A stretch of DNA of 64,000 bases, from contig NZ_JANYMP010000008.1 in assembly GCF_025061645.1 (NCBI RefSeq), positions 76,680 through 140,679 of the forward strand, given 5' to 3'. Below, piece after piece: positions 44,115 to 53,631 of this stretch (the stretch's first letter is position 1; each line of letters opens with the position of its first letter). The notes beneath the pieces are model-generated. The model saw only the letters and a list, made by a program, of their open reading frames with translations, was not told the DNA's origin and did not search any database. The position numbers were made by a program, and so were the translations under genes. This DNA comes from Umezawaea endophytica. Its GTDB lineage: Bacteria; Actinomycetota; Actinomycetes; Mycobacteriales; Pseudonocardiaceae.

Positions 44115-45323
44115 TCAGTCCAGGTAGCGGATCGTCACCAGATCACCCGCGGCCAGCTCGGTGGTGGCCTCCGGTACCTCGATCAGGCAGTTGGCGATGG
44201 CCAGCGCGGACAGCAGGTGCGAGCCCGGTCCGCCGACCGGCGTGACGACCTCGCCGGACTCGGCGTCGTACGCCCCCCGCCGGAACTGGGTGCGCCCCGC
44301 CGGGGAGGTGATGGACGTGCTGATGCGGGCGCGGGCCGACCGCCGCTCGACCACCGCGAAACCCATCGACGCCAGCAGCGCGGGCCGCACGAACACCTCG
44401 AACGACACCTGCGCGCTCACCGGGTTGCCGGGCAGCGTCGCGACCGCGACCCCCTGGTAGCGGCCCGCGCCCTGCGGCCCGCCCGGCTGCATCGCGACCT
44501 TCAGGAACTCCACGCCGCGACCGGTGAAGGCGTCCTTGACCACCTCGTACGCCCCGGCGCTCACCCCGCCCGACGTCAGCACCAGGTCGACGTCGGCCAG
44601 GTGCGGCTCGATGGCCGCGTGGAACGCCTCCACGTCGTCCGGCACGAACCGCAGCAGCTCGGCCTCGCCACCCGCCTCGCGCACCCCGGCCGCCAGCATC
44701 AGGCCGTTCGACTCGTAGATCTGCCCCGGCAGCAGCGGCTCGCCCGGCCCGACCAGTTCGGAGCCGGTCGACAGCACCAGCACCCGAGGCCGCCTGCGCA
44801 CCGGCAGCTCGCCGAAGCCCAGCGCGCCCGCCAGCGCGAGCTGCGCCGGACCGAGCACCCGGCCCGCCCGGAGCACCGTGGCGCCGAGGGCGACGTCGTC
44901 CGCCGCGCGGCGGACGTTCGTGCCCGCCGGGACCGAGAAGCGCAGCTCCACCAGGTCCGTGCCGCCGTCGGTGTGCTCGACCTGGACCACCGCGTCGGAC
45001 CCGGCGGGCAGCGGCGCGCCGGTCATGATCCGGTGCGCGGTGCCCGCCTCCAGCGGCGCGACGTCCGTCTTCCCCGCCGGGATGTCCTGCGCGACCGGCA
45101 GCACCACCGGCACGGCCACGACGTCCGCCGCGCGCACCGCGTACCCGTCCATCGCGGAGTTGTCGAACGGCGGCAGCGGGATCGGGGCGACCAGGTCCTC
45201 CGCCAGCACCAGCCCGAGGCACTCGGCGATGGGCGTCGCGCGGACCGGCATCAGCCCGACCAGCCCGGACACGGTGGCCTGGTGCTCGGCGACGCTCGTG
45301 AGTGGTTTCGGCACGACGACCAT
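44115..45323 (-). CDS. moeA: Molybdopterin molybdenumtransferase MoeA
   Basis: 402 residues. MoeA signatures are PPFDNSAMDGYAVRA (about residues 48-62), RIMTGAPLPAGSDAVVQVE, VLVLSTGSELVGPGEPL, SGGVSAGAYEVVKD and LPGNPVSAQVSFEVFVRPAL. It inserts molybdate into adenylated molybdopterin. A molybdenum hydroxylase cluster lies at the right end of the window. Single-gene unit, divergent from the AIM24 gene. Confidence 0.95.
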   Translation of the reverse strand: MVVVPKPLTSVAEHQATVSGLVGLMPVRATPIAECLGLVLAEDLVAPIPLPPFDNSAMDGYAVRAADVVAVPVVLPVAQDIPAGKTDVAPLEAGTAHRIMTGAPLPAGSDAVVQVEHTDGGTDLVELRFSVPAGTNVRRAADDVALGATVLRAGRVLGPAQLALAGALGFGELPVRRRPRVLVLSTGSELVGPGEPLLPGQIYESNGLMLAAGVREAGGEAELLRFVPDDVEAFHAAIEPHLADVDLVLTSGGVSAGAYEVVKDAFTGRGVEFLKVAMQPGGPQGAGRYQGVAVATLPGNPVSAQVSFEVFVRPALLASMGFAVVERRSARARISTSITSPAGRTQFRRGAYDAESGEVVTPVGGPGSHLLSALAIANCLIEVPEATTELAAGDLVTIRYLD

Positions 45324-45381
45324 CCTGCCGGGCCCGTGTCAGACTGCTGCCACCGACACCGCTGTGAACAGGGGGAGAACG

Positions 45382-46041
45382 TTGCAGGTCCGCACGCGTC
45401 ACACGCCCAACTTCGGGGTAGCGCGGCTGGTTCTGGCCCCCGGCGAGCCCGTGCTGGTCGAGCGGTCCGCGCTCGTCGCCAGCAGCTACGGCGTCGTCTA
45501 CGAGCCGAAGCCGGGCGCGCCGCTCAAGCTCCAGGGCAAGGGTGTCGCCGCGGCCGGGTGCACAGCCGGACCCGAGGGCGGCTGGGTCGACGTCGCCCCG
45601 CCCCTGCCGGGCGACCTGCACGTGCTGGAGCTGGACGGCATCACCGGCTGGTGCGTCGCCAAGACGAGCTGGCTCGCGTCGGCGGGCGCCGTCGCGATGG
45701 ACCCGGTCGCCCCGCCGCTGCGCGCGCTCCAGGGCGGCGACGGCGGTTTCCTCACCTACGTCATCGGCCACGGCCCGGTCGTGCTCACCTGCTACGGCAC
45801 GCTCGACATCGTCGTGCTCGCGCCCGGCGAGCTGGTCAGCATCGCGGGCGGCCACGTCGTCGGCTTCGGCGAGTCGGTGCAGTGCAGGCTCCGGGCGCTG
45901 TCCCCGGACGGCGCGCAGTCCATGCGCACCGGCGAGGGCCTGGCGTTCGACTTCGCGGGCCCCGGCGTCGTGCTCACCCAGACCCGCAGCCCGCAGCACC
46001 TCGGCACCTGGCTCAACGGGGCGATCGGCTCACGTCCATGA
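45382..46041 (+). CDS. AIM24/TIGR00266-like family protein
   Basis: 219 residues from TTG 45382 after AGGGGGAGAACG. Beta-rich fold with a repeated TPNFGVARLVLAPGEPVLVE-type opening, LHVLELDGITGWCVAKTSWL and a closing TRSPQHLGTWLNGAIG, typical for the AIM24 family (tryptophan RNA-binding attenuator-like fold). Biochemical role unknown. Confidence 0.82.
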   Translation: MQVRTRHTPNFGVARLVLAPGEPVLVERSALVASSYGVVYEPKPGAPLKLQGKGVAAAGCTAGPEGGWVDVAPPLPGDLHVLELDGITGWCVAKTSWLASAGAVAMDPVAPPLRALQGGDGGFLTYVIGHGPVVLTCYGTLDIVVLAPGELVSIAGGHVVGFGESVQCRLRALSPDGAQSMRTGEGLAFDFAGPGVVLTQTRSPQHLGTWLNGAIGSRP

Positions 46042-46122
46042 CTCCGTAAGGAGGTACACGCCGACAGCTTGTTCTTCTAGCGTTGCGGTTTGCCTCGCGT
46101 TTTTTGCGCTTAGGAGGACGTC

Positions 46123-46329
46123 TTGGCGATCGGCACGGTCAAGTGGTTCAACTCGGAAAAGGGCTACGGCTTCATCGCGACAGACGGAGGCCCGGACGTG
46201 TTCGTGCACTACTCCGCCATCCAGATGGAGGGGTTCCGCACGCTCGCCGAGGGCGACCGGGTCGAATTCACGATCGAAGCTGGCAGGGACGGTCGCAGTC
46301 AGGCGTCGGAAGTGCGCCGCGCGTCGTGA
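46123..46329 (+). CDS. Cold-shock domain protein
   Basis: 68 residues from TTG 46123 with an excellent SD (AGGAGGACGTC). RNP1 KGYGFIA and RNP2 VFVHYSAI motifs of the CspA fold are complete; [10 protein letters not shown] is canonical. Single-stranded nucleic acid chaperone. The leader has a small T-rich stretch (GCGTTTTTTGCGC) typical for csp leaders. Confidence 0.95.
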   Translation: MAIGTVKWFNSEKGYGFIATDGGPDVFVHYSAIQMEGFRTLAEGDRVEFTIEAGRDGRSQASEVRRAS

Positions 46330-46359
46330 CCGCCTCGTGCGGAGGTTAGGCTGCCCCGC

Positions 46360-47685
46360 GTGTCGGAGGACCTGAGCGGGCGACGGCTAGGCCATTACCG
46401 GATCGACGGCGTGCTCGGTCGGGGCGGTATGTCCGTGACCTACCGGGCGACGGACGTCAGACTCGGTCGCAAGGTGGCGCTGAAGGTCATCGGCGAGCAC
46501 CTGACGGCCGACGCCGAGTTCCGCGAGCGGTTCGTCGACGAGGCGCGCAACACCTCGGCGATCGACCACGCGAACATCGTGCCGCTCTACGACTTCGACG
46601 AGGTCGACGGGCTGCTGTACATCGCGATGCGGCTGGTCGACGGCTCCGACCTGGCCAGCCACATCAAGGACGGGCCGCTCTCGTCCGCGCGCACGTTGAC
46701 GCTGCTCGGCCAGGTGGCCGAAGCGCTCGACATGCTGCACGGCAAGGGCCTCGTGCACCTGGACGTGAAGCCGGCGAACGTGCTGGTCACGACCAAGGAG
46801 GCCGTGCGGGAGCACGTGTACCTCGCGGACTTCGGCCTGACCAGGCGCGGCGCCACCGGGCACCGCACCAGGACGGGCGACTTCCTCGGGTCGCCGACGT
46901 ACGCGGCGCCGGAGCACCTGCGCGGCGAGCCGGTCGACGGCCGCACCGACGCGTACGCGCTGGCCTGCATGCTCTACGCGTGCCTGAGCGGCAGGCCGCC
47001 GTTCCAGGGCGGCGTGCAGGACGTCATCCAGGGCCACCTCGCCCAGGAGATCCCGCCGCTGACCTCGCTGGTGGTGCTGCCACCGGCGATCGACGACGTG
47101 CTGCGCAAGGGCACCGCGAAGGACCCGAACCAGCGGTTCGCGAACTGCCAGGAGCTGATCAACGCGGCGCGCGGCGCGCTGGCGCAGGTGCAGCGGCCCG
47201 GCAACCCGCCGGAGCGCCGCACTGGCGCGGTGGGCCAGGCGGGCGGCTCGCAGCCGCCGTCCGGCTCGATCCCGGTGCAGCAGCCGGTGGTGGGGCCGAA
47301 CTCCGGGGGAGTGCCGGTCCAGCAGTACCAGCAGCCCCAGCCGCAGCAGGTCCGGCCGCCCGCGTACCAGCAGCAGCCGCCGTTCCAGCAGCAGCACCCG
47401 AACACCCAGGACCCGGTCCGGCTGCGCCCGCCGATCCCGGTGGGCGCGAGCGCGTTCGGCAGCACGGGGGGCAACGCCCGGCCGACGTGGTTCGCCCCGG
47501 TGATCGTCGGCGTGATCGCGATCACCCTCGTGGTGATCCTGGTGATCCTGCTCTCGCCGAGCGACGAGCCGCCGAGCGACTCGCCGGGGACGACGTCGAC
47601 CAAGCAGTCCATCCAGGTCGGGGAGACCCCGTCCGGCAGCCGTCGTCCGCTGCCCACCAGCGTGCCCGTGAAGCCCACCTCCTGA
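46360..47685 (+). CDS. Membrane Ser/Thr protein kinase (PknB-like)
   Basis: 441 residues. Kinase domain 1-270: Gly loop LGRGGMSVTY (19-28), Lys42, Glu61-region helix C, catalytic loop HLDVKPAN (133-140, with Leu in place of the Arg of HRD), DFG 157-159 and GSPTYAAPE. A Pro/Gln-rich linker (about 280-375) is followed by one transmembrane helix (PVIVGVIAITLVVILVILL), leaving only about 40 residues outside; there is no PASTA or other sensor domain. GTG 46360 has no strong SD. Confidence 0.92.
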   Translation: MSEDLSGRRLGHYRIDGVLGRGGMSVTYRATDVRLGRKVALKVIGEHLTADAEFRERFVDEARNTSAIDHANIVPLYDFDEVDGLLYIAMRLVDGSDLASHIKDGPLSSARTLTLLGQVAEALDMLHGKGLVHLDVKPANVLVTTKEAVREHVYLADFGLTRRGATGHRTRTGDFLGSPTYAAPEHLRGEPVDGRTDAYALACMLYACLSGRPPFQGGVQDVIQGHLAQEIPPLTSLVVLPPAIDDVLRKGTAKDPNQRFANCQELINAARGALAQVQRPGNPPERRTGAVGQAGGSQPPSGSIPVQQPVVGPNSGGVPVQQYQQPQPQQVRPPAYQQQPPFQQQHPNTQDPVRLRPPIPVGASAFGSTGGNARPTWFAPVIVGVIAITLVVILVILLSPSDEPPSDSPGTTSTKQSIQVGETPSGSRRPLPTSVPVKPTS

Positions 47686-47694
47686 CCTGCGCTT

Positions 47695-47721
47695 CTTGCA
47701 CTCGACCCTGTCGAGTGCTAA
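47695..47721. promoter_or_regulatory. CIRCE element 1 (HrcA site) before groEL
   Basis: CTTGCACTC and GAGTGCTAA flank a nine-base spacer (GACCCTGTC), the CIRCE architecture TTAGCACTC-N9-GAGTGCTAA with the right arm perfect and the left arm slightly degenerate. Confidence 0.9.
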
Positions 47722-47728
47722 ACACGAA

Positions 47729-47755
47729 CTGGCACTCGGACCACCCGAGTGCCAG
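47729..47755. promoter_or_regulatory. CIRCE element 2 (HrcA site) before groEL
   Basis: CTGGCACTC-N9-GAGTGCCAG: arms are perfectly inverted, spacer nine bases. It is 34 bases from the first element centre to centre, so two HrcA dimers could bind the same face of the helix over the groEL promoter. Confidence 0.9.
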
Positions 47756-47881
47756 CACGCGGGCTAGGACGGTGAGGCTCGCCCCGGTTCTCCGGGGCAG
47801 GTCGTCCGTCGCGGGCACCATCCTGGCCAAGCACCGTGTTCCGCTGTGGGCGCACGCCCGCAGTGGCCCCATATCCTTTAA

Positions 47882-49522
<1,641 letters not shown>

Positions 49523-49550
49523 TCCGGTCCTAGCCACACCAGTTCCACCT

Positions 49551-49587
49551 CGAAGGCCCCGAACCGGGTTCCGGTTCGGGGCCTTCG
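49551..49587 (+). terminator. Strong hairpin terminator after groEL
   Basis: CGAAGGCCCCGAACC (49551-49565) and GGTTCGGGGCCTTCG (49573-49587) are perfectly complementary (15 pairs) around a seven-base loop, 29 bases after the groEL stop. Confidence 0.9.
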
Positions 49588-49980
49588 TACGTCGGCAGGA
49601 CCCGAAGCGCAGGAACGGCGGGCGCGGACCCTGGAACGAGGTCGTCGCGCGAGTCGGCCCTCATCAGCGGCAGGCCTCGGGCGGCCTGCGTGAGGGCGCG
49701 GCGCGGGAGCTGGTCTTGGACGGCGGCACGGCGGGCCGCGTCGGCGTTGTCGGAACCGACGGGCGGCCAGCTGCGCCACGTCGGCCGGGCGGCTCGTCGA
49801 CATCGCCCGGCAACCCCGCTCGCGCGGGGCCGTGGCGGACTCGACACCAGCACGGGACGTCGCGGCGGTGACGTCCGTGTCGTGGTGGAGGAGCGCTCGT
49901 TCATCGCGGCACACGGCCCCCCTGGACCGAACGGGTCGCGTTCGGGTGGTCCAGCACCGGTGCGCGGAGCGGGGCGGCGG
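49588..49980. other. Gap between groEL terminator and the sigma-factor partner gene
   Basis: About 390 bases downstream of the minus-strand sigma operon. Frames open on the minus strand here run into the groEL terminator and show Arg/Pro-rich low-complexity products, so no intact gene is supported. A decayed third gene of the sigma operon is possible. Confidence 0.4.
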
Positions 49981-50466
49981 CTACAACATGATCGTCGGGG
50001 TCACCACGGTGCGGCCCCGTTCACCTCGGGCGTTGACCAGGTGCACCACGATCTGCGTGGTCCCGGTCGGCACGTCGGGCAGCACGAAGCGGCCTCCGTC
50101 GTCGGCCCTCGTGGTGGTCGACTCGTGCTCGGCCACCCTGACCTCCACCGTGTGCTCCCCGGCGGGCACCAGCCAGCCGTCGATCCGGTGCCTGGCCCCG
50201 GTGGACGTGAAGTTGACCATCAGCGTCAGGTTGTCCACCGTGAACGTGATGGTCCCCGGCTGGCCCCCGCGGACTCCCGTGAGCGATCCCGCCCGCTCCC
50301 ACCTGGCGACCTCGACGTCGAGGTCCTCCAGGGCGATGGCGAACTGGACGCGTTCCACGAGGTCCGCCGGGGGCGGGTCGAGCTCGTACACCAGTCGGGT
50401 CAGCTCCGAGAGGACGGCGGTGTCCTCGAAGCCCCTTGGGTCATCGCGCGGGTCGATGTCGTTCAC
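49981..50466 (-). CDS. Sigma-operon partner protein with carboxypeptidase-regulatory-like beta domain
   Basis: 161 residues from GTG 50466 (SD GGAGGATCGCG). Helical N-terminus (ELTRLVYELDPPPADLVERV) followed by a beta-sandwich with DGWLVPAGEHTVEVRVAEHE and GGRFVLPDVPTGTTQIVVHL, the pattern of carboxypeptidase-regulatory-like or transthyretin-like folds. Its start overlaps the sigma gene stop by four bases, implying a linked function, perhaps an anti-sigma or effector role. No membrane segment. Confidence 0.65.
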   Translation of the reverse strand: MNDIDPRDDPRGFEDTAVLSELTRLVYELDPPPADLVERVQFAIALEDLDVEVARWERAGSLTGVRGGQPGTITFTVDNLTLMVNFTSTGARHRIDGWLVPAGEHTVEVRVAEHESTTTRADDGGRFVLPDVPTGTTQIVVHLVNARGERGRTVVTPTIML

Positions 50467-51068
50467 CGCGATCCTCCTTCCGCGTCGAGATGTGTGCGCA
50501 GCGTCGTCAGGCACCGGCCCCTCGTGGGACCGATGCTGCCGCGTGGAATGGCGAGCGCCTCGGCGACCGTGCGGTACTCGGCCCGTCCCGCGAGGACGGT
50601 GAGCCGCAGCAGTTCCTGGCACCTTTGCGACAAACGCCCGAAAGCCCGCCACAACCGGATGTCCCGGTCGTCGACGAGCGCGGCGTCCTCAGGCAGCCCC
50701 TGTGTGCTCTCCAGGTGGTCGGCGACCTCGTCCGTGAGGCCGGTCTCCCGCTTGGCGGGCGTCCAGGTGCGCCGCGCCTCCCGGCGGGTGGCGACGACGA
50801 GCCACCCCACCAGTGCGCGCGGTTCGTGCAGGCGGTCGATGTGGCGCAGGAACGCCAGCCACACCGTCTGCACCACGTCCTCGGCCGTCGAGCGGTCGAG
50901 CCCGTGCCCTCTGGCCACGTGCCAGACCAGCGGGGTGAGTTCGGCGACGAGCACGTCCAGCGCGCTCCTGTTCCCCGTGCGAGCGGCGATCACGCAGGCG
51001 GCGTGCCTGTCCGTGCCCGCGAGCCCCTCCCACGGCGGGTGATCGCCCGTTGTGCGCAGCTCACCCAC
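50463..51068 (-). CDS. ECF-type RNA polymerase sigma factor
   Basis: 201 residues from GTG 51068 (SD GGGAGGTGAGGAT). Sigma region 2 at about 30-100 (LVAELTPLVWHVARGHGLDR, AEDVVQTVWLAFLRHIDRLH) and region 4 at about 140-195 (LSQRCQELLRLTVLAGRAEY, then a helix-turn-helix AIPRGSIGPTRGRCL). The group with this region-4 sequence is usually paired with a small protein as here. Regulon unknown. Confidence 0.9.
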   Translation of the reverse strand: MGELRTTGDHPPWEGLAGTDRHAACVIAARTGNRSALDVLVAELTPLVWHVARGHGLDRSTAEDVVQTVWLAFLRHIDRLHEPRALVGWLVVATRREARRTWTPAKRETGLTDEVADHLESTQGLPEDAALVDDRDIRLWRAFGRLSQRCQELLRLTVLAGRAEYRTVAEALAIPRGSIGPTRGRCLTTLRTHLDAEGGSR

Positions 51069-51569
51069 ATCCTCACCTCCCGGTGTAGCCGGTCTACCTG
51101 GTCAGATGATCGCCGAAGCGGCCCGCGACGCCTCCCCCGAAGCGCCGCGGACCGCTCCCGTGCGGCGGTCTCCCCGATCGACACCCCTCGAAGCCGACCG
51201 ACTCACCACCCGTTCCCCCGTGGTTCCGTCAGCCGGTCTTCACCGGGTCGTCGTGGTTCGGTGCGGAGGTCCCCATCGGCGTCGGGGGCGCCGATGGGGA
51301 CGGTGCCGCGGGCTCGTGGGGCCGGTCGCCAGGCGGATTGGCGGTCATCTGCCCTCCAAGGTCGGATGTCACGAGGTCTGTCACCAGCACAAGAGCGCAG
51401 TAGGTCTGAGTAGATACACCCATACGGAATTCTTTTGGCTCACTCTTCGCGCAGGAGTGGTCCCGCTGCGCACCGGGGTGCCGGACGGTGCGGCCGTGCG
51501 GGTGATGGGCGCGGCCGGCCGGGTGGTCCGTTCGCGAGCGGGTCGGGCGTTCGCGGGCCGGGAGGCCCT
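51069..51569. other. Gap between the ECF sigma gene and cutC
   Basis: 500 bases holding a possible 39-residue minus-strand peptide and a locally A+T-rich segment near 51395-51440, likely promoter sequence in an otherwise G+C-rich region. Larger frames here have no SD and poor codon bias. Confidence 0.5.
51229..51348 (-). CDS. Possible 39-residue peptide
   Basis: ATG 51348 behind TTGGAGGGCAG, a good SD at good spacing. The product is Pro/Ser/Thr/Ala-rich, without Cys or hydrophobic segment, ending in DDPVKTG. It lies in the leader of the ECF sigma gene, on the same strand, downstream of an A+T-rich stretch (about 51395-51440) that could hold a promoter. Homology unknown; could be chance. Confidence 0.3.
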   Translation of the reverse strand: MTANPPGDRPHEPAAPSPSAPPTPMGTSAPNHDDPVKTG

Positions 51570-51584
51570 ATGGTCCAGACCATG
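51569..51584. promoter_or_regulatory. DasR-type operator overlapping the cutC start codon
   Basis: TATGGTCCAGACCATG has perfect six-base inverted arms and the intact core TGGTC-NN-GACCA, 11 of 16 matches to the DasR consensus. The ATG at 51570 lies inside it, so a bound repressor would block initiation or early elongation. Confidence 0.65.
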
Positions 51585-52241
51585 CTGGAAGTCATCGTTT
51601 TGGACGCCGCGGACGCCGAAGCCGCGCAAGCCGGTGGAGCGCACCGGTTGGAACTGGTAGCCGACATGGCATCGGACGGGCTCACGCCACCCCCGTCGGT
51701 GCTCACGAGCGTGCTCGCCGCCACGGACCTGCCGGTCCGGGTCATGCTCCGCGACGCGACGGGCTTCGGGCCCGGCAGCGTCGACGGGCTGCGCCGGACG
51801 GCGGCGGAGCTGCGGGAACTGGGGGCGAGCGAGTTCGTCCTCGGGTTCCTGACCCCGGAGGGCGAGGTCGACGAGGACACCGTCACGGCCGTGCTCGCCG
51901 AGCTGGACGGGTGCCGGTGGACGTTCCACCGCGCGCTGGACAACTCGGCCGACCCGCTGGCCGCGTGGTCGGTCGTCGCGAAGCTGGGCTGCGACACCGT
52001 CCTGGCGAGCGGCAGCCCCAAGGGGGTCGCGGACGGCCTGCCGGTGCTGCACGAGCTGATCGCCCGCCAGGCCGCGGACGGCGTGCTCGTGTTGGTGGGC
52101 GGTGGTTTGCAGGCCGCGCAGGTCGCGCCGCTCAAGGCGGTGGGCGCCACCGGCTTCCACGTCGGCGGTGCCGTCCGGCCGTCCGGCTGGAGCGGTCCGG
52201 TGTCCGCCGAAGTGGTTCGCACCTGGGCGGATCTGGTCTAG
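51570..52241 (+). CDS. cutC: CutC family protein
   Basis: 223 residues. ATG 51570 is chosen because GGGAGG precedes it by about five bases, whereas the next ATG (51582) is too far. TIM-barrel CutC motifs: LEVIVLDAADAEAAQAGGAH, RLELVADMASDGLTPP, WTFHRALDNS and LVGGGLQ. Named for copper homeostasis in E. coli, but its biochemical role is disputed. Here it is followed by a chitobiose-type importer with only about 100 bases between, and shows a DasR-type site at each end, suggesting a role linked to amino sugars. Confidence 0.88.
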   Translation: MVQTMLEVIVLDAADAEAAQAGGAHRLELVADMASDGLTPPPSVLTSVLAATDLPVRVMLRDATGFGPGSVDGLRRTAAELRELGASEFVLGFLTPEGEVDEDTVTAVLAELDGCRWTFHRALDNSADPLAAWSVVAKLGCDTVLASGSPKGVADGLPVLHELIARQAADGVLVLVGGGLQAAQVAPLKAVGATGFHVGGAVRPSGWSGPVSAEVVRTWADLV

Positions 52242-52247
52242 ACCCTT
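52232..52247. promoter_or_regulatory. DasR-type operator before the second importer operon
   Basis: TCTGGTCTAGACCCTT matches the DasR consensus at 13 of 16 positions with the exact central GGTCTAGACC. It contains the cutC stop codon and lies about 100 bases before the binding-protein start, in promoter range. Confidence 0.8.
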
Positions 52248-52308
52248 GCCGAAACGGACACGCCGCTCCTAACATCGCCGAATCGCGTTGCTCACCGCGA
52301 AATGAACG

Positions 52309-52323
52309 TTGCATATAGTGCAA
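52309..52323. promoter_or_regulatory. A+T-rich palindrome before the second importer
   Basis: TTGCATATAGTGCAA, five-base inverted arms with five-base centre, 25 bases before the binding-protein start and close to where the transcription start should be. It differs from DasR sites, so a second regulator is possible. Confidence 0.4.
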
Positions 52324-52347
52324 CAAATCTCGCTGAGGGGATCTGAG

Positions 52348-53631
52348 ATGCGGTTCGTGTTGTTGGCTGCGGCGTGTTCCGTGGTGCTGGCCGGCTGCGC
52401 GCCGGTGACGTCGTCGGGCCCGGCGGCCCCGAGCGGGGACGAGCAGACCGGCCAGCTCCGGGTGTGGCTGTTCGACGAGGTGAACCGCGGCCCCAAGGAG
52501 GAGGTCGTGAAGCAGGCGGTCTCCGAGTTCCAGGCCGCCCACTCCGGCGTCACCGTGGACGTCCAGTACATCCAGGTGTCCACCCGCGCCGAACGCTTCA
52601 AGGCCGCCTTCAGCGACCCCAAGAGCGCGCCGGACGTCGCCGAGTTCGGCAACACCGACCTCGCTGGGTACGTCGCCTCCGGCGGGTTCGCCGACATCTC
52701 CAAGGAGGTGTCGGACTGGTCCGACAGCAAGGACTTCCTGCCCGCGGTGCTCGACACCGCCAAGGTCGAGGGCAAGACCTACGGCCTGCCCTGGTACGTC
52801 GGCGTGCGCGCCCTCTACTACCGCACCGACGTGTTCACCGAGCTGGGGATCCAGCCGCCGAAGACGCTGGACGAGATCGCGCCGCTGGCCCGCCGGATCC
52901 GCGCCGCCAAGCCCGACCTGCTGGGCATCTCCGCGGGCGGCAAGTACACGTTCGGCATGCTGCCCTTCGTCTGGGCCAACGGCGGTGACATCGCCGCCGT
53001 CGACGGCGCCAAGTACACGGCGAAGATCGACAGCGCCGAGTCGAAGAAGGGCGTCGCGAAGTACACCGAGCTGATCGCCGACGACATCTGCCCGGCGGCG
53101 CAGTGCGCGGCCAACGGCGGCGACGCGAGCGTCGAGGCGTTCCGCGCGGGCAAGGCCGCGATGGTCATCGGCGGCGACTTCAACCGCAAGTCCGTCGACG
53201 CCAGCTCCGCCGCGGGCAAGTACGCGGTCGTCCCGCTGCCCGGCAACACCGAGGGCTCCATCGCCCCCGCGTTCGCGGGCGGCAACCTGCTGGGCGTGAT
53301 GAAGGGGACCGAGCGCAAGACCCTCGCGAACCAGTTCCTCCAGCTCCTCGGCGGCAAGCAGTACCAGCAGAAGATGTTCCAGGCCATGGGCAACCTGCCG
53401 ACGTTCGCCGACGTGCAGGCCGACGTCGCCAAGAACGACGCCTTCGAGCAGCCGTTCATCAAGACCCTGGAGGCGGGCACGAAGTTCGTGCCGGTCACGC
53501 CCGCGTGGGCCAAGGTCGACGCCCAGGCCGTCCTGCCGACGATGCTCCAGCAGATCGCGGCCGAGGGCCAGGACGTCGACACCGCCACCAAGACGGCCGC
53601 CGAGTCCATGAACGCGGCCTTCTCCTCGTGA
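52348..53631 (+). CDS. Second chito-oligosaccharide-type ABC binding lipoprotein (DasA/NgcE-like)
   Basis: 427 residues from ATG 52348 (SD GAGGGGATCTGAG). Lipobox VLAGC places Cys17 at the lipid site. The mature part shows GQLRVWLFDEVNRGPKEE, DVAEFGNTDLAGY, GLPWYVGVRALYYRTDVF and GGNLLGVMKGTERK, the same family as dasA but clearly divergent. It heads an operon with two permeases and a GH20 enzyme and lies behind a DasR-type site. Chitobiose or GlcNAc is the likely ligand by context. Confidence 0.88.
   Translation: MRFVLLAAACSVVLAGCAPVTSSGPAAPSGDEQTGQLRVWLFDEVNRGPKEEVVKQAVSEFQAAHSGVTVDVQYIQVSTRAERFKAAFSDPKSAPDVAEFGNTDLAGYVASGGFADISKEVSDWSDSKDFLPAVLDTAKVEGKTYGLPWYVGVRALYYRTDVFTELGIQPPKTLDEIAPLARRIRAAKPDLLGISAGGKYTFGMLPFVWANGGDIAAVDGAKYTAKIDSAESKKGVAKYTELIADDICPAAQCAANGGDASVEAFRAGKAAMVIGGDFNRKSVDASSAAGKYAVVPLPGNTEGSIAPAFAGGNLLGVMKGTERKTLANQFLQLLGGKQYQQKMFQAMGNLPTFADVQADVAKNDAFEQPFIKTLEAGTKFVPVTPAWAKVDAQAVLPTMLQQIAAEGQDVDTATKTAAESMNAAFSS

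Noticed and set aside
46341..46359. AGGTTAGGCT half iron box before the Ser/Thr kinase
   Set aside because: Only one half-site matches; the other half is G+C sequence without symmetry.
49530..49904. 124-codon minus-strand frame after groEL
   Set aside because: It reads through the perfect groEL terminator hairpin, lacks an SD and is low complexity.
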